From positions 17,334 through 81,333 of the forward strand of contig NZ_JPJG01000029.1 of assembly GCF_000765235.1 (NCBI RefSeq): 64,000 nt of DNA. Reading direction: 5' to 3'. Below are positions 1 through 8,616 of this stretch, piece by piece; the first letter of the stretch is position 1, and every line of letters begins with the position of its first letter. The stretch comes from Oscillibacter sp. ER4. Lineage in GTDB: Bacteria > Bacillota > Clostridia > Oscillospirales > Oscillospiraceae. The translations under genes were made by a program, and so were the position numbers. The notes below the pieces were generated by a model. It was not told the DNA's origin. It saw only the letters and a list, made by a program, of their open reading frames with translations, and did no database searches.

Positions 1-130
1 AGGCACAGAACCAGCACTCCCTATCGCCCATGCGCCGGATTCGACCGTCCCGCAGGATGCTGTCCAGATTCTTTCGGTGCGTGTAGTGGTAGACTTCGCT
101 GGGCCGCTCATCTAATCGGATATATCCCAT
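1..130 (-). CDS. Hypothetical protein, N-terminal fragment cut by window edge
   Basis: Only the first 43 codons are present. The gene starts with ATG at 130 after a clear GGAGGT ribosome-binding site and reads off the left edge. The visible residues contain a V-Y-H-Y-T-H near residue 13, followed by a N-L-x-S-I-L-x-D-G-x-I pattern. That combination occurs at the N-terminus of ADP-ribosyltransferase-fold proteins such as DarT-type or RNA 2'-phosphotransferase-like enzymes, but 43 residues are too few to claim a function. It follows the secreted protein gene 12 bases downstream of its stop and is probably cotranscribed with it. Confidence 0.6.
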   Translation of the reverse strand, partial: MGYIRLDERPSEVYHYTHRKNLDSILRDGRIRRMGDRECWFCA

Positions 131-142
131 AGAGTCCACCTC

Positions 143-1837
143 CTACGGGTCAAGCGGGGCGATGTGCCAATCGTCCCACAGATTGCCTCGGATGCTCAGC
201 GAATCGGTGAGGTTGGCCGACAGCATCCCCGCCGGCGTCCAGCAGTCGATGACCCAGGTGTTGACCGTATAGGAGCCGTCCAGGTACCAGATCGGCGTGA
301 AATGGGTGCGCCGGTTATAGGTGCTGTACTCGTTTTTCTGGAACTCCAGCCGGGAGGACGAGGAGCTGATGGAAATGCGATCCAATAGCCGCCAAAAGGA
401 TTCATAGTTGAACTCTGGGAAGTAACTGACTGCATTCTGCAGGGCGGTGGTGGCCGACCTCTGGGAACTGTTCACTCTGGCGGTGACCACCTGATTGACC
501 CCATAGCCGGACTTCATGGTGCTGTCGCTGGCGGTGGGATTCTTCTCGTCTGGAGTAATTTCCATAGCAGCGGAAAGGCTGGCACTGTAGCGTTCCAGAT
601 CAAATTCCCACCAGCCGTGGTCACACCAGTATCCGCTGTCTTCGCCGGTACTGTGCCACACCCAGTATTCCCGCCACCAAGGGTCCCAGATGGTCCACTG
701 GGCCGAGGTTTTCTCCGGCCGGTCTGGGACCGAGGAGGGGGTGAAGGACTCGTTCCGGTCATCCGCCACCGGGTTGGGCGGCGGGTTCTCATCCAGATCT
801 ACGATTTTGCAGTGGATGGTGGCCTGTGCTGAGCCTGGGCCGGATACATCCACATTGATGGTCATATCCTGCGGTTCGTCCGGTGTGGTCCAGCGTACCC
901 AGGCCAGTTGGGAATCCCCGTCCGGGTAGTAGACATTGCTGACCGTATAGGTGGTCCCATCAATATGGAACCGTACAGTGACTGGATTATCCGGATCACT
1001 CTGGCCTCCGCTGACCTCTACTGCCGTAATGACCTCGGTATTGGTCCGGTACTCATAGTCATAGGTGCTGATTTCCGGCTCCTCCGGCTGCTCCTCAAAG
1101 CGGACGATGCCAAGGCCCAAAGAAGACTTGATGTCCGAGTTGGACACATTCTTATTGGTGGGACCGGACCATGCAGGATAGCCTAAATCCGGTGTTTCGA
1201 GGAACATGGACAGTGGGAGGTTTTTGGCTGTCAGCGATCCCATCCAATAGCGGAGCTGGCCGCTGACCTGCTCGTCATAAAGCGCCGCCTCCGTTGCGGT
1301 TGTGGCGATCATGACGCCCTCGAACTTATAATAGGCAATGGGTTCCAGCAGGATTTTATACTCGCCGCTGATGAGCGTATCGTAATCCATGCCGGTTATA
1401 TCGGCAATCCGCTTCACAATATACTCAGAGCAGAAATACTTTTTTATTGCTTCGATGTTGTTAGTTCCGTTAGTGCTGATTATTCTTGGCATTATCTGTC
1501 CGGGATTTTTAAAGGTGTACCCACCTTTGACAGGAGAAAGCCCCGTTCCGTTATTGTACTGGAGCTTGCTCACCTTACCGAAATGATAGATACCCTCTGA
1601 TGGTGTTTTGTTGGTGAAGTCAAATGGTGTGGTGACCACAGCATGGTCACTGGTCCGTACCACAGTAACCCGGACGCCGTCATTACCGGGGTTCCAGCTC
1701 CCGTGACTGGTGGCATCACCCATGCTGCCACCCCCGCCGTCAATGTTGCCAGACCCGCCAGTGTCAGCATAAGCGGACATACAAAGAAGAGCAAGTAACA
1801 GGGCCAAAGAAAGGAATGTGCTGATAACTCGTTTCAT
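143..1837 (-). CDS. Secreted Trp-rich protein at the end of the Tad locus
   Basis: This 564-residue protein has an N-terminal signal peptide (K-R at residues 2-3, a Leu/Ala-rich core, then an A-Y-A-type cleavage region near residue 24). The start at 1837 is chosen because it follows an AGGAGG site and begins the signal peptide; the frame stays open 19 codons further upstream. The mature part is rich in Ser/Thr and aromatic residues, with a dense Trp/Tyr stretch near residues 385-420. No catalytic motif was recognised. Being the last large gene of the pilus operon, it may be a pilus-tip, adhesin or surface protein; this is inference from position and export signal only. Confidence 0.75.
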   Translation of the reverse strand: MKRVISTFLSLALLLALLCMSAYADTGGSGNIDGGGGSMGDATSHGSWNPGNDGVRVTVVRTSDHAVVTTPFDFTNKTPSEGIYHFGKVSKLQYNNGTGLSPVKGGYTFKNPGQIMPRIISTNGTNNIEAIKKYFCSEYIVKRIADITGMDYDTLISGEYKILLEPIAYYKFEGVMIATTATEAALYDEQVSGQLRYWMGSLTAKNLPLSMFLETPDLGYPAWSGPTNKNVSNSDIKSSLGLGIVRFEEQPEEPEISTYDYEYRTNTEVITAVEVSGGQSDPDNPVTVRFHIDGTTYTVSNVYYPDGDSQLAWVRWTTPDEPQDMTINVDVSGPGSAQATIHCKIVDLDENPPPNPVADDRNESFTPSSVPDRPEKTSAQWTIWDPWWREYWVWHSTGEDSGYWCDHGWWEFDLERYSASLSAAMEITPDEKNPTASDSTMKSGYGVNQVVTARVNSSQRSATTALQNAVSYFPEFNYESFWRLLDRISISSSSSRLEFQKNEYSTYNRRTHFTPIWYLDGSYTVNTWVIDCWTPAGMLSANLTDSLSIRGNLWDDWHIAPLDP

Positions 1838-1858
1838 GTCTCCTCCTTTCTGACAAAG

Positions 1859-1886
1859 AAAAAGCACAGCCGAAGCTGTGCTTTTT
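1859..1886. terminator. Hairpin terminator between two Tad-locus genes
   Basis: A 12-base inverted repeat (AAAAAGCACAGC and its complement) with a 4-base loop carries T-runs on both sides, so it can act on either strand. It lies 22 bases before the start codon of the secreted Trp-rich protein and after the stop of the upstream membrane protein. It may therefore attenuate expression of the last gene. Confidence 0.8.
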
Positions 1887-1906
1887 CTCGTCATAATTCT
1901 GCTGTA

Positions 1907-2464
1907 TCAGTCCATGATACCAATCTGCTTATTGATGTCGCCGTCACCGTCAACATATTCGCCTTGGTTCGGACCAGCGTCTGGCACGTTATCAAAACCA
2001 GGCAGGCCACCGCTGGTGTTGGTGGAGGGCTGCTCAGGGGGCGGGGTTACATTGTCGTGGTCCTGCGGCTCAGGGGTGCCCTCTACCGGAGTCCCATCCG
2101 GCGTCTTGGTGGGGTCCTTCAGTTCCTCCTCTGTATATTCCGGCTTGGCCGGATCGCCCTGGATGGTCTGCTCTGTGCCGGTAAAGTCAGCGCCGTTTCC
2201 CTCGCCGGCGTTGGTATTGGCATCCGGTGTTTCCGGGTTGACAGTCACAGCGTCTTCCGGCTCCTGGACATCCCCGGATTCCGAGGGAGGCGGAGTGCTG
2301 TTGTCCGGGTCCACCACCACATTGCCCTGCTGGGAGCTGCTGGGCGGAAGCGGGGCGTCGGTGACCTTGTCTTTGCTGAAGCTGCTCACGATCACAACAA
2401 CCAGCACCACGCAGATGACGAGGCAGCCGGCCACCGTCAGCCATTTCTTCGTATTATTCTTCAT
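1907..2464 (-). CDS. Membrane-anchored Pro/Asp-rich protein (DUF6550-like)
   Basis: This 185-residue protein has a short basic N-terminus (MKNNTKKW) and one transmembrane helix at about residues 9-28. A long low-complexity extracellular tail follows, dominated by Pro, Glu, Asp, Thr and Gly. The composition is that of a cell-wall-spanning stalk. The layout matches the DUF6550 family as remembered, found beside Tad pilus genes in Clostridia mobile elements; this was not checked by search. It is preceded by an AGGAGGAAT site at a good distance and ends before a terminator hairpin. A role in anchoring or presenting the pilus is inference from neighbourhood. Confidence 0.75.
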   Translation of the reverse strand: MKNNTKKWLTVAGCLVICVVLVVVIVSSFSKDKVTDAPLPPSSSQQGNVVVDPDNSTPPPSESGDVQEPEDAVTVNPETPDANTNAGEGNGADFTGTEQTIQGDPAKPEYTEEELKDPTKTPDGTPVEGTPEPQDHDNVTPPPEQPSTNTSGGLPGFDNVPDAGPNQGEYVDGDGDINKQIGIMD

Positions 2465-2591
2465 CGTCTGGATTCCTCCTTTTTCTGTTGGTCACACTTC
2501 TTGCGGAAGCGGTCCGCATGTAATTCCAGGCGGCTGAGGAGAGTTCGGCCTTAAAATCTATTGCCTACATCTTCCTATACATCCTGGTCTT

Positions 2592-2620
2592 TGTCAAGCT
2601 GTACCCTATCACAAGAGTGG
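2592..2620 (-). promoter_or_regulatory. Possible internal promoter (-35 only convincing)
   Basis: In the roughly 200-base gap upstream of the membrane-anchored protein there is a perfect TTGACA on the minus strand, but no good -10 at 16-18 bases. The gap is unusually long for this operon, so a separate promoter is possible, though weakly supported. Confidence 0.25.
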
Positions 2621-2663
2621 AGAGAAGTCTATTGGGGCAACAGAAAACTTTTTGAAAACTGTG

Positions 2664-3209
2664 TTAAAACCGAGGTGTGTAGCCCGCGCTGACCTTGACT
2701 GTCATCCGCATGGGCGGCAGAAGCTCCCCGCCAAAGGATACCGGGACCTCCAGCTCGATCTCGCAGTCCGCCACAAAACGGTCACCGGCGCTGTCGCCAG
2801 AAGCAAACGGCGCGTTGCGGATCTCCACATCAAGGCCCCAGACACGGAACTCTGTGGTGCCGTCCTCCGTGTACTGGGTGTGGTAGCCGCCCTGGTAGGT
2901 CAGTCCGAGGATATCGTCCAGGCGTCCATAGATATCGCCATAGTCCAGCGATTCCTCGAAGTCTCCCGCCAATGGCTGATAGGCGCCGGAGTAGCCTTCC
3001 CGGACGCTATGGTACACATCGTCATAGTTGTCGTTGACGGTGGAGATCACTGCCTCCTGCACCGCGTCCCGGACCCCCTGGGCCACGATGAGCAGGCGGA
3101 AATACTCGCTGATGCAGCACATCAGCATCACCAGCACCAAAACGATGGCAATAATCAGGGGGAAGGCCACGCCACGCTGGTCTTTCAAAATCTGCCGGAG
3201 TCTGTTCAT
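2664..3209 (-). CDS. TadE-like pseudopilin
   Basis: This 181-residue protein starts with a short basic leader ending Q-R-G at residues 11-13. A single hydrophobic helix follows (about residues 16-36), and the rest is an extracellular domain. This is the TadE/TadF minor pseudopilin layout, in which the leader is removed by the prepilin peptidase and the helix packs in the pilus or membrane. The start overlaps the stop of the preceding gene as ATGA and has a GGAGGT site, indicating translational coupling. The neighbour just upstream is a second pseudopilin-like protein. Confidence 0.8.
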   Translation of the reverse strand: MNRLRQILKDQRGVAFPLIIAIVLVLVMLMCCISEYFRLLIVAQGVRDAVQEAVISTVNDNYDDVYHSVREGYSGAYQPLAGDFEESLDYGDIYGRLDDILGLTYQGGYHTQYTEDGTTEFRVWGLDVEIRNAPFASGDSAGDRFVADCEIELEVPVSFGGELLPPMRMTVKVSAGYTPRF

Positions 3210-3604
3210 TTCCAGTACACCTCCGACTTTCCTGTGGCATCCGCCCGCAGGGTGATGGGAAAGCTGCCAAAGCCGGCAAACAGGCCGAGGTCAATCTCAT
3301 AGGTGAGCGTGACCGAGACCTCCTCATTGAGCTGGATTCGGCCGGCATCGCTCCACTGGACAGCGGGGTCCAGTCCGGTCTGTTCCCGCAGGGCCTGTTC
3401 TCTGCGATCTGTTTCCGAACCGACCCGGCCGGTAATCTCCGCCTCGCGCACCAGTTCAGTGGCAAAGGTGTCGAGCTGCTGTTTGGCGATAAAGGCCGGG
3501 AGGACCTGTACCGCCAGCGCAATCATCAGCATGGCGCAGAGAACCAGTACGCACACATCCATGTATCCCTCGCCGCGGCGGGATCTCAGAATCCGTTTCA
3601 GCAC
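3206..3604 (-). CDS. DUF4320-like pseudopilin with RGEGYMD leader
   Basis: This 132-residue protein most likely starts at GTG 3604, which follows GGAGG and overlaps the stop of the preceding gene. Upstream in-frame ATGs lie inside that gene and lack a ribosome-binding site. Residues 10-16 read RGEGYMD, directly before a hydrophobic helix (about 17-38). The same RGEGY-[IM]-D pattern precedes the helix of the pilin-like protein at 10069-10332. The architecture fits a TadE/DUF4320 pseudopilin, exported and processed with the Flp pilus. Confidence 0.75.
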   Translation of the reverse strand: MLKRILRSRRGEGYMDVCVLVLCAMLMIALAVQVLPAFIAKQQLDTFATELVREAEITGRVGSETDRREQALREQTGLDPAVQWSDAGRIQLNEEVSVTLTYEIDLGLFAGFGSFPITLRADATGKSEVYWK

Positions 3605-4194
3605 ATGGTCACCTCCATTTCCGGAGAACCTTGTGCCTGCTCGGGAGTTTCCGTGAGGAGATGCCACACACCGTTCTGCCGGCTGGCTGATTTAACCGTC
3701 TGAGCGAGGAGCTCATCGGCCGGAACGGTCATAGACATACCTGACACGCCAGGATGAGAAATCATGTCGTGTCCATCAAGCAGGCTTTCCGCCTGAGCTT
3801 CCGTGAGAGAAACAAAACCGCACGGCGTCATCAGGAAAAATCCCCCGCCCTTATGATCAAGCAGGAAATCCCGGACGGTTGCGGGGACACGCACATCGTT
3901 AAACTCCTGTTGGAGCGTCCATACACAGTGCAGAAGCTCCTCCTCGTGAGGGATATCGGCGCCATTTTCCGAGATCCACCGGTCTGTAAGATAACCAAGC
4001 GGGTCATCCAGGCAGAGCAGGAACTTCGCGTCCTGCTCGCTGATGGCATCGTCAAGATTGTCATGGATCAGCTGTGCGGCGGAAATCGTTTCGGCGGCAT
4101 CCAGCAGTTGGGCGGGATCAGACTCCATCCACTGCTTGACCCTGCGCTCATAGCTGGCATCGATCCGCTTCTTCAGTTCTTGTTTATCATTCAT
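3598..4194 (-). CDS. DUF3848-like element protein inserted in the Tad operon
   Basis: This 198-residue soluble acidic protein is mostly helical by composition. The N-terminal half, with an E-x-D-P-x-Q-L-L-D-A-A pattern and S-x-x-D-A-K-F-L-L, resembles the DUF3848 family carried by Clostridia conjugative elements; this is from memory. No enzyme motif was seen. It sits between tadC and the pseudopilin genes and overlaps the next gene, so it belongs to the same operon although it does not look like a pilus component. It ends in E-V-T-M-C, weakly resembling the Met-rich tails of other element proteins here. Confidence 0.65.
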   Translation of the reverse strand: MNDKQELKKRIDASYERRVKQWMESDPAQLLDAAETISAAQLIHDNLDDAISEQDAKFLLCLDDPLGYLTDRWISENGADIPHEEELLHCVWTLQQEFNDVRVPATVRDFLLDHKGGGFFLMTPCGFVSLTEAQAESLLDGHDMISHPGVSGMSMTVPADELLAQTVKSASRQNGVWHLLTETPEQAQGSPEMEVTMC

Positions 4195-4209
4195 CGGGAG
4201 CCTCCTCTC

Positions 4210-5091
4210 TTAAAACATCCCACCCAGGGAGTGGATGATCTCATAGATGATGATGGCCAGATAGGTCCCCAGGAAGCACATGAGCAGCGTGAGGGAAAAG
4301 GCCCGGATCTTGGGCGGGATCTTCATGGCCTTCGCCTTGAGCCGCTGGAGCTCCAGCTGTTTCATATCATGGGACAGCATCTGAAAGTAGTTGATCCCGT
4401 TATCACCCCGCAGCACACCGATGAGTCCCCGGACAATGTCCGAGAGGAGGGGGGAATTAAACCGGGCCTCGAAGCGGGTCAGCGCCGCCTCGTAGGAGCC
4501 GGACCGCATATCCGCGGTGAGGACATCCAGCTCAGCGGAAAAGGTTTCGCCGGCGTGCTGCTTGTAGTGCTCGATCATGCTCAGCACATCCCGGCTGACA
4601 GCCAGCTCCTGTGTGATGGTGGCCACAAACCGGGGCAACTCCGCCTCGATCTCGTCCCGCTTGACAGAGAGCTTTTCCTCCGCCCGACGAATCTCCTTGA
4701 AATAGACCGCCACCGCCAGAAGAACGACTACCAGTGCCAGCAGCGGGAAGACCAACAGGCATGGGATCACCGCCAAGAGCACCGCGCTGGTCTGGACCAT
4801 GGCAAAGGCGGTGTATTCCTCCGGGGTCATGTTCAGCCCAGCGGCGGCCAGTGTGTTTCTCAGGCGCCCGCGCTTGTACTCATCCATGTGGATGTGCGGA
4901 GCCAGTCTGACCGCCCAGCCCATGAGCAGGGCTTCCACACTCTTGGCCTGTTTTTTCTCCTGGCGGCCTACTGAAAGCATGGCCCTCTGTGTGGCCAGAC
5001 GGGGGAGCTTAAGCAGATCGGCCATAATAAAGAACAGGCCCGCCGCGAGGAGAATACCAAAGAGGAAAATTAAAAATACCACCGACATCAC
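4210..5091 (-). CDS. tadC: Tad pilus platform protein TadC-like (type II secretion F domain)
   Basis: This 293-residue polytopic membrane protein is predicted to be an inner platform component of the Tad/Flp pilus, paired with TadB and driven by the TadA ATPase. Hydrophobic segments lie at the extreme N-terminus, around residues 95-130, and at the C-terminus. Between them is a cytoplasmic helical region with the pattern of type II secretion F domains (E-L-P-R-F-V-A-T-I-T-Q-E-L). The start codon overlaps the tadB stop, consistent with coupled translation and a TadB-TadC complex. Confidence 0.85.
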   Translation of the reverse strand: MMSVVFLIFLFGILLAAGLFFIMADLLKLPRLATQRAMLSVGRQEKKQAKSVEALLMGWAVRLAPHIHMDEYKRGRLRNTLAAAGLNMTPEEYTAFAMVQTSAVLLAVIPCLLVFPLLALVVVLLAVAVYFKEIRRAEEKLSVKRDEIEAELPRFVATITQELAVSRDVLSMIEHYKQHAGETFSAELDVLTADMRSGSYEAALTRFEARFNSPLLSDIVRGLIGVLRGDNGINYFQMLSHDMKQLELQRLKAKAMKIPPKIRAFSLTLLMCFLGTYLAIIIYEIIHSLGGMF

Positions 5092-6017
5092 CTCCGATAC
5101 TCAATGGGCTGGGTCAGCTTGATAACCGCCGCGGTGCTGATGAACATCACGGCGGCGATGACCGCCAACAGCGCCTGCCCCAACGGGGTGTGCATCAGGA
5201 CATCGTACCAGTCCTGGTTGAGCCAATACAGCAGGGGGATATTGCCGATGACCAGCACCTGCATGGTGATGAACTCCTTGCGGGGCTCAAACACCAGATT
5301 CTCCAGCTCACCGTTGACGATGCGCATGTCGGAGAGCTTGGCCACGATGGGGGTCAGGATGGTCTTGAGGCCCCTGTCATGGCGGCAGGTCAGCAGAGCG
5401 GCCACCCACTCCCGAAACACGGCGTTGTCGATCTTCGTCCCCATGTCCTGGAGGGCGGCGTCCACATCGGGGTCCACCAGCTTGACGCGGGTGAGGAACT
5501 CCGCGAACACGCTCCGGACGGGCGGGTTGAGATAGTCGAGGTTTTCTTCCACCGCCGTCTGGATGTCCTCACTGCGCAGGTAGGCCGTGGTGATGATGGA
5601 GAGGGCGGTTTCCAGCTCGGCGGCAATGTTCTTTTTGTAGTGATTCGCAGTCAGGCGGATAAACCAGAACGGCACGAGCATCATGCCCACCGCCAGCACC
5701 GGCACCAGGAAGAGGTTGCCCAGCGTCAGGGCGAAGGCGGCTCCCACCAGAAAGAGAAGCAGGGACAGGGCGCACACCATGGGGAACTTGGCGGACCGGC
5801 CGGTCATCCGCAGGATATTCTGGGTATCCTCGATCTCCCGGCGCAGGAAGGATTTCTTTTTGCGCCGGGTGCTCTCATTGACCTCCGCCCGGATGCTTTT
5901 GGGCTTGCTGGTGATCCTGCGGAACACCCCTTCGGTGAAATCCATGGGCGAGACGCGCAGGAGAATGAAAAAGCCCGTGATCAGTCCGGCACAGGCAATC
6001 AACTGGATCATATTCAC
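5088..6017 (-). CDS. tadB: Tad pilus platform protein TadB-like (type II secretion F domain)
   Basis: This 309-residue membrane protein has an N-terminal helix, a central hydrophobic pair (about residues 80-125) and a C-terminal pair. The cytoplasmic domain between them follows the type II secretion F pattern (A-E-L-E-T-A-L-S-I-I-T-T-A-Y). It is the first of the two platform genes, overlaps the stop of tadA and is overlapped by tadC. In this family TadB and TadC form the membrane platform on which pilin is polymerised. Confidence 0.85.
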   Translation of the reverse strand: MNMIQLIACAGLITGFFILLRVSPMDFTEGVFRRITSKPKSIRAEVNESTRRKKKSFLRREIEDTQNILRMTGRSAKFPMVCALSLLLFLVGAAFALTLGNLFLVPVLAVGMMLVPFWFIRLTANHYKKNIAAELETALSIITTAYLRSEDIQTAVEENLDYLNPPVRSVFAEFLTRVKLVDPDVDAALQDMGTKIDNAVFREWVAALLTCRHDRGLKTILTPIVAKLSDMRIVNGELENLVFEPRKEFITMQVLVIGNIPLLYWLNQDWYDVLMHTPLGQALLAVIAAVMFISTAAVIKLTQPIEYRR

Positions 6018-7807
6018 GCGGATTCGCCTCCTTCCTGACTGGTCTTAGGCTTTGCGGGTGGCTTGGACGCTGTGGTCCTGGTCTTTGGAGCGGACTTTGC
6101 CTGTCCTGCCTTTGCCGGACTGGAGCCTGACTTGCTTTTAGAGGGAGCGGGCTTTTTGCCCACAAGCTGGGTCAGCACCTCCCGCGGCATACCGTTGTCG
6201 ATGAACCGCTTCCGCAGGCTCTCCGAGATGGGGTTGACCGCCTCATGGCGGCCCTTGACGCGGTATTTGCCGTCCACCAATTGGTTCTGCTCAATCTTGA
6301 AATGATAGAGGGTGTTGTACCGGCGTTCCCCATTGGGCAGGATCTCGCACTCCATGATCTCCATGATTTTGCGGGATTTGTCCTCCAGCTGCTTGGCGAA
6401 CACCACGATGGGGAATGCCTCGGTGACCAGATCCATGAGGGTGTCGTCGGCCATCTCATGCTTGCGCTTGCAGAGGGTGACCATGCGCCGCCAGGTGGCC
6501 TGAGAGGAGTTGGAGTGGATGGTGGTCAGCACGCCGTGGCCGGTGCGGGCCGCCTCCTGCGCCGCGTATGCCTCGGCGGAGCGCATCTCGCCCACGCAGA
6601 TGATATCGGGGTGATACCGCAGGGCCATGTCCAGCAGCATATCTTGGTCGATGTTCTGCTTGGCGTTCTCGCTCTCACGGGTGAGGGTGTGGATGACGCT
6701 GTTACACACCCTTCCGTCCTTCTCCCGCACCAGATCCAGCTCACGGGAGCCGTTCTCAATGGTGAAGATGCGTTTATTGTCCGGGATGGTGGTCAGGAGC
6801 CACCCCGCCACCGTGGTCTTGCCGGAACCAGTGGCCCCGGCCACGCAGACGGAAACACCGTACCGCAGGCAGGCGGCCAGAAAATCCAGCATGGGGCCAG
6901 TGGCCGTGCCGCCCTTCACAAAGTCCTCCTTCTGCATATTCTGCGGGTTGACGATACGGATGGAGGCGGTAACGCCCACATCCTCGTCCACCAGCGGGGT
7001 TTTGAGGACAGCGATGCGGATGTTTTTGGAGAGGTGGCCCAGGACGGCGGGGCTGGCGTTGTCCAGCACCATGCCGCTGACATGGAGCATGCGGCGGATC
7101 ACATTGACGGCGTGTTCAGGGCTGTCGAAGTGCTCCTCCAGCTTGACCGTTTCCCCGTTGGCGTACAGTACCTCAATGTCCCGCCAGGAGTTCACATTGA
7201 TCTCCTCGATGCCGGTCCCGAAGATGTACTTGGTGAGCAGACCAAACTCAGCCATCTCCGTGTAGAGGGCGTCCACCAGCTGGGTGCTGGAATAGCCCTT
7301 GACCGCGATGCGCCGGTCCTGCACATATTTGGTGATGTACCGCTTGATCTGGGCCTTGGCGTCCTCATCGCCGCCCTCGGTGATAAGAGCGGAATACTTG
7401 CCGGAGATATACTCCTGCACATCCTGCAGGACGGTGTTGAAGTCCTGTCCCTCATTCTCCGGGGTGAAGAAGAGGGAGTGCGCCCGGTGACCACCTGCCG
7501 GTTCCGTGTTCAGGGAACGCCTGGGGAGTTCTTCCGCTATATCCACATGGTCTGCGGGATCAGATCCACCCCCTGTCTCATCATCAGCTGTGACATGCTG
7601 CAGAGGCTCATCCGCGGGCTGGAATTCCCCTGTGCCGGCCCCATGCTGACTCTGCTCCGCATCACCGCTTACCGGGCAGTCCGGGCCAAAATAGAGGGGG
7701 AGTTCCTTTTTCTGTCCGTCCGGGCCTGTGGCGATATGCGTCGCGGCAGATTCCCCCGCAGATGCTTGGGGAGCGAACAAGGACTGATTTCGTTTCTCAC
7801 CTAACAC
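6014..7807 (-). CDS. tadA: Tad pilus assembly ATPase TadA/CpaF
   Basis: A hexameric type II/IV secretion ATPase that would power assembly of the Flp pilus. The chosen start is GTG 7807, preceded by AGGGAGG and overlapping the stop of the tadZ-like gene, giving 597 residues; the frame is open further upstream, but only inside the preceding gene. The first roughly 150 residues are low-similarity. The CpaF core then shows Walker A G-A-T-G-S-G-K-T-T near residue 322, a Walker B-type D-I-I-C-V-G-E-M-R near 402, and the usual His box (T-G-H-G-V-L-T-T-I-H) after it. The C-terminus is a basic Lys/Pro/Ser tail. Confidence 0.9.
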   Translation of the reverse strand: MLGEKRNQSLFAPQASAGESAATHIATGPDGQKKELPLYFGPDCPVSGDAEQSQHGAGTGEFQPADEPLQHVTADDETGGGSDPADHVDIAEELPRRSLNTEPAGGHRAHSLFFTPENEGQDFNTVLQDVQEYISGKYSALITEGGDEDAKAQIKRYITKYVQDRRIAVKGYSSTQLVDALYTEMAEFGLLTKYIFGTGIEEINVNSWRDIEVLYANGETVKLEEHFDSPEHAVNVIRRMLHVSGMVLDNASPAVLGHLSKNIRIAVLKTPLVDEDVGVTASIRIVNPQNMQKEDFVKGGTATGPMLDFLAACLRYGVSVCVAGATGSGKTTVAGWLLTTIPDNKRIFTIENGSRELDLVREKDGRVCNSVIHTLTRESENAKQNIDQDMLLDMALRYHPDIICVGEMRSAEAYAAQEAARTGHGVLTTIHSNSSQATWRRMVTLCKRKHEMADDTLMDLVTEAFPIVVFAKQLEDKSRKIMEIMECEILPNGERRYNTLYHFKIEQNQLVDGKYRVKGRHEAVNPISESLRKRFIDNGMPREVLTQLVGKKPAPSKSKSGSSPAKAGQAKSAPKTRTTASKPPAKPKTSQEGGESA

Positions 7808-8616
7808 CCAAACACCTCCCTGGCGATCTTCTCGATCTCCTTGCGGAATACCCGGCTGTCCTTCATGGAAAGGTCCGCCAGCAGATTGCCGGCCAGATAG
7901 CACCCCTCCAGCTCCGCCGAATGGGGCAGCGTGAAGGCCACAGTCCCCAGTGCCTGACTCATGTGTTCTCCAGCCTGCTGGGGTTTTACATTGCTGGCGG
8001 TCTTGTACTGCTTGCCCGCGTCCCACTTGGCGTCCCGCAGAAGGGGAAGCTGACTGGACAGGTAGCTGATGCTCTTGAGATCGGCGTTGGCCAGCCGCAG
8101 AACGGAATCCGCCTCCATGAGCGCCACAGCGGAAAGGATGTCGTTGGCGATGTAGCTGCCGCAGTCAATGACCACATAGGGGGCGATCTCACGCAGGCAG
8201 TCGATGAGTTCCCGCGCCTGCACCTCGTTGTAGGGCGGGTAGGTGTACTCATTCTCGCCCTTGAGCATCCCCAGCATGGTGAGGTAGCCGAGACGCTTAT
8301 GGGTGACCAGATTGTTCTTGACCAGATTCTCCGACACATGGGCGGCGGCCAATACGCTCCCGAGGGAGCGCTCGCACTCCAGCTCCGACGCCGGGCAGAT
8401 GCAGGGCAGCATGGGGGCGGTCATATCACAGAGCAGGAGGATCACATTCCGACGCTTATCTGCCAGATACTTGGCCAGCCGCACGGCTACGGTGGTCTTG
8501 CCGCTGCCGGGACTGCCCCACACCGCCAGCACCCCGCCGCCCTGTTCCTCCTGCTCATAGGCGTCCTCCTGGCCTGTCCCGCGGGAAAAAATGCCGGCTT
8601 TCTTAAAATTCAGCAT
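7801..8616 (-). CDS. tadZ: ParA/MinD-type ATPase, TadZ/CpaE-like
   Basis: This 271-residue P-loop protein has a G-S-P-G-S-G-K-T-T Walker A at residues 34-42. A ParA-like fold follows, with a Y-V-V-I-D-C-G-S-Y switch-type segment. In Tad loci this protein positions the pilus machine at a cell site. It lacks the canonical deviant Walker A lysine K-G-G-x-x-K of MinD, which is common for the truncated TadZ forms of Bacillota. It overlaps cpaB upstream by one base and tadA downstream, within a continuous operon. Confidence 0.8.
   Translation of the reverse strand: MLNFKKAGIFSRGTGQEDAYEQEEQGGGVLAVWGSPGSGKTTVAVRLAKYLADKRRNVILLLCDMTAPMLPCICPASELECERSLGSVLAAAHVSENLVKNNLVTHKRLGYLTMLGMLKGENEYTYPPYNEVQARELIDCLREIAPYVVIDCGSYIANDILSAVALMEADSVLRLANADLKSISYLSSQLPLLRDAKWDAGKQYKTASNVKPQQAGEHMSQALGTVAFTLPHSAELEGCYLAGNLLADLSMKDSRVFRKEIEKIAREVFGC

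Noticed and set aside
6245..7804. A 519-codon open frame opposite tadA
   Set aside because: His/Gly-rich composition typical of the complement of a coding gene; tadA has Walker motifs and operon context.
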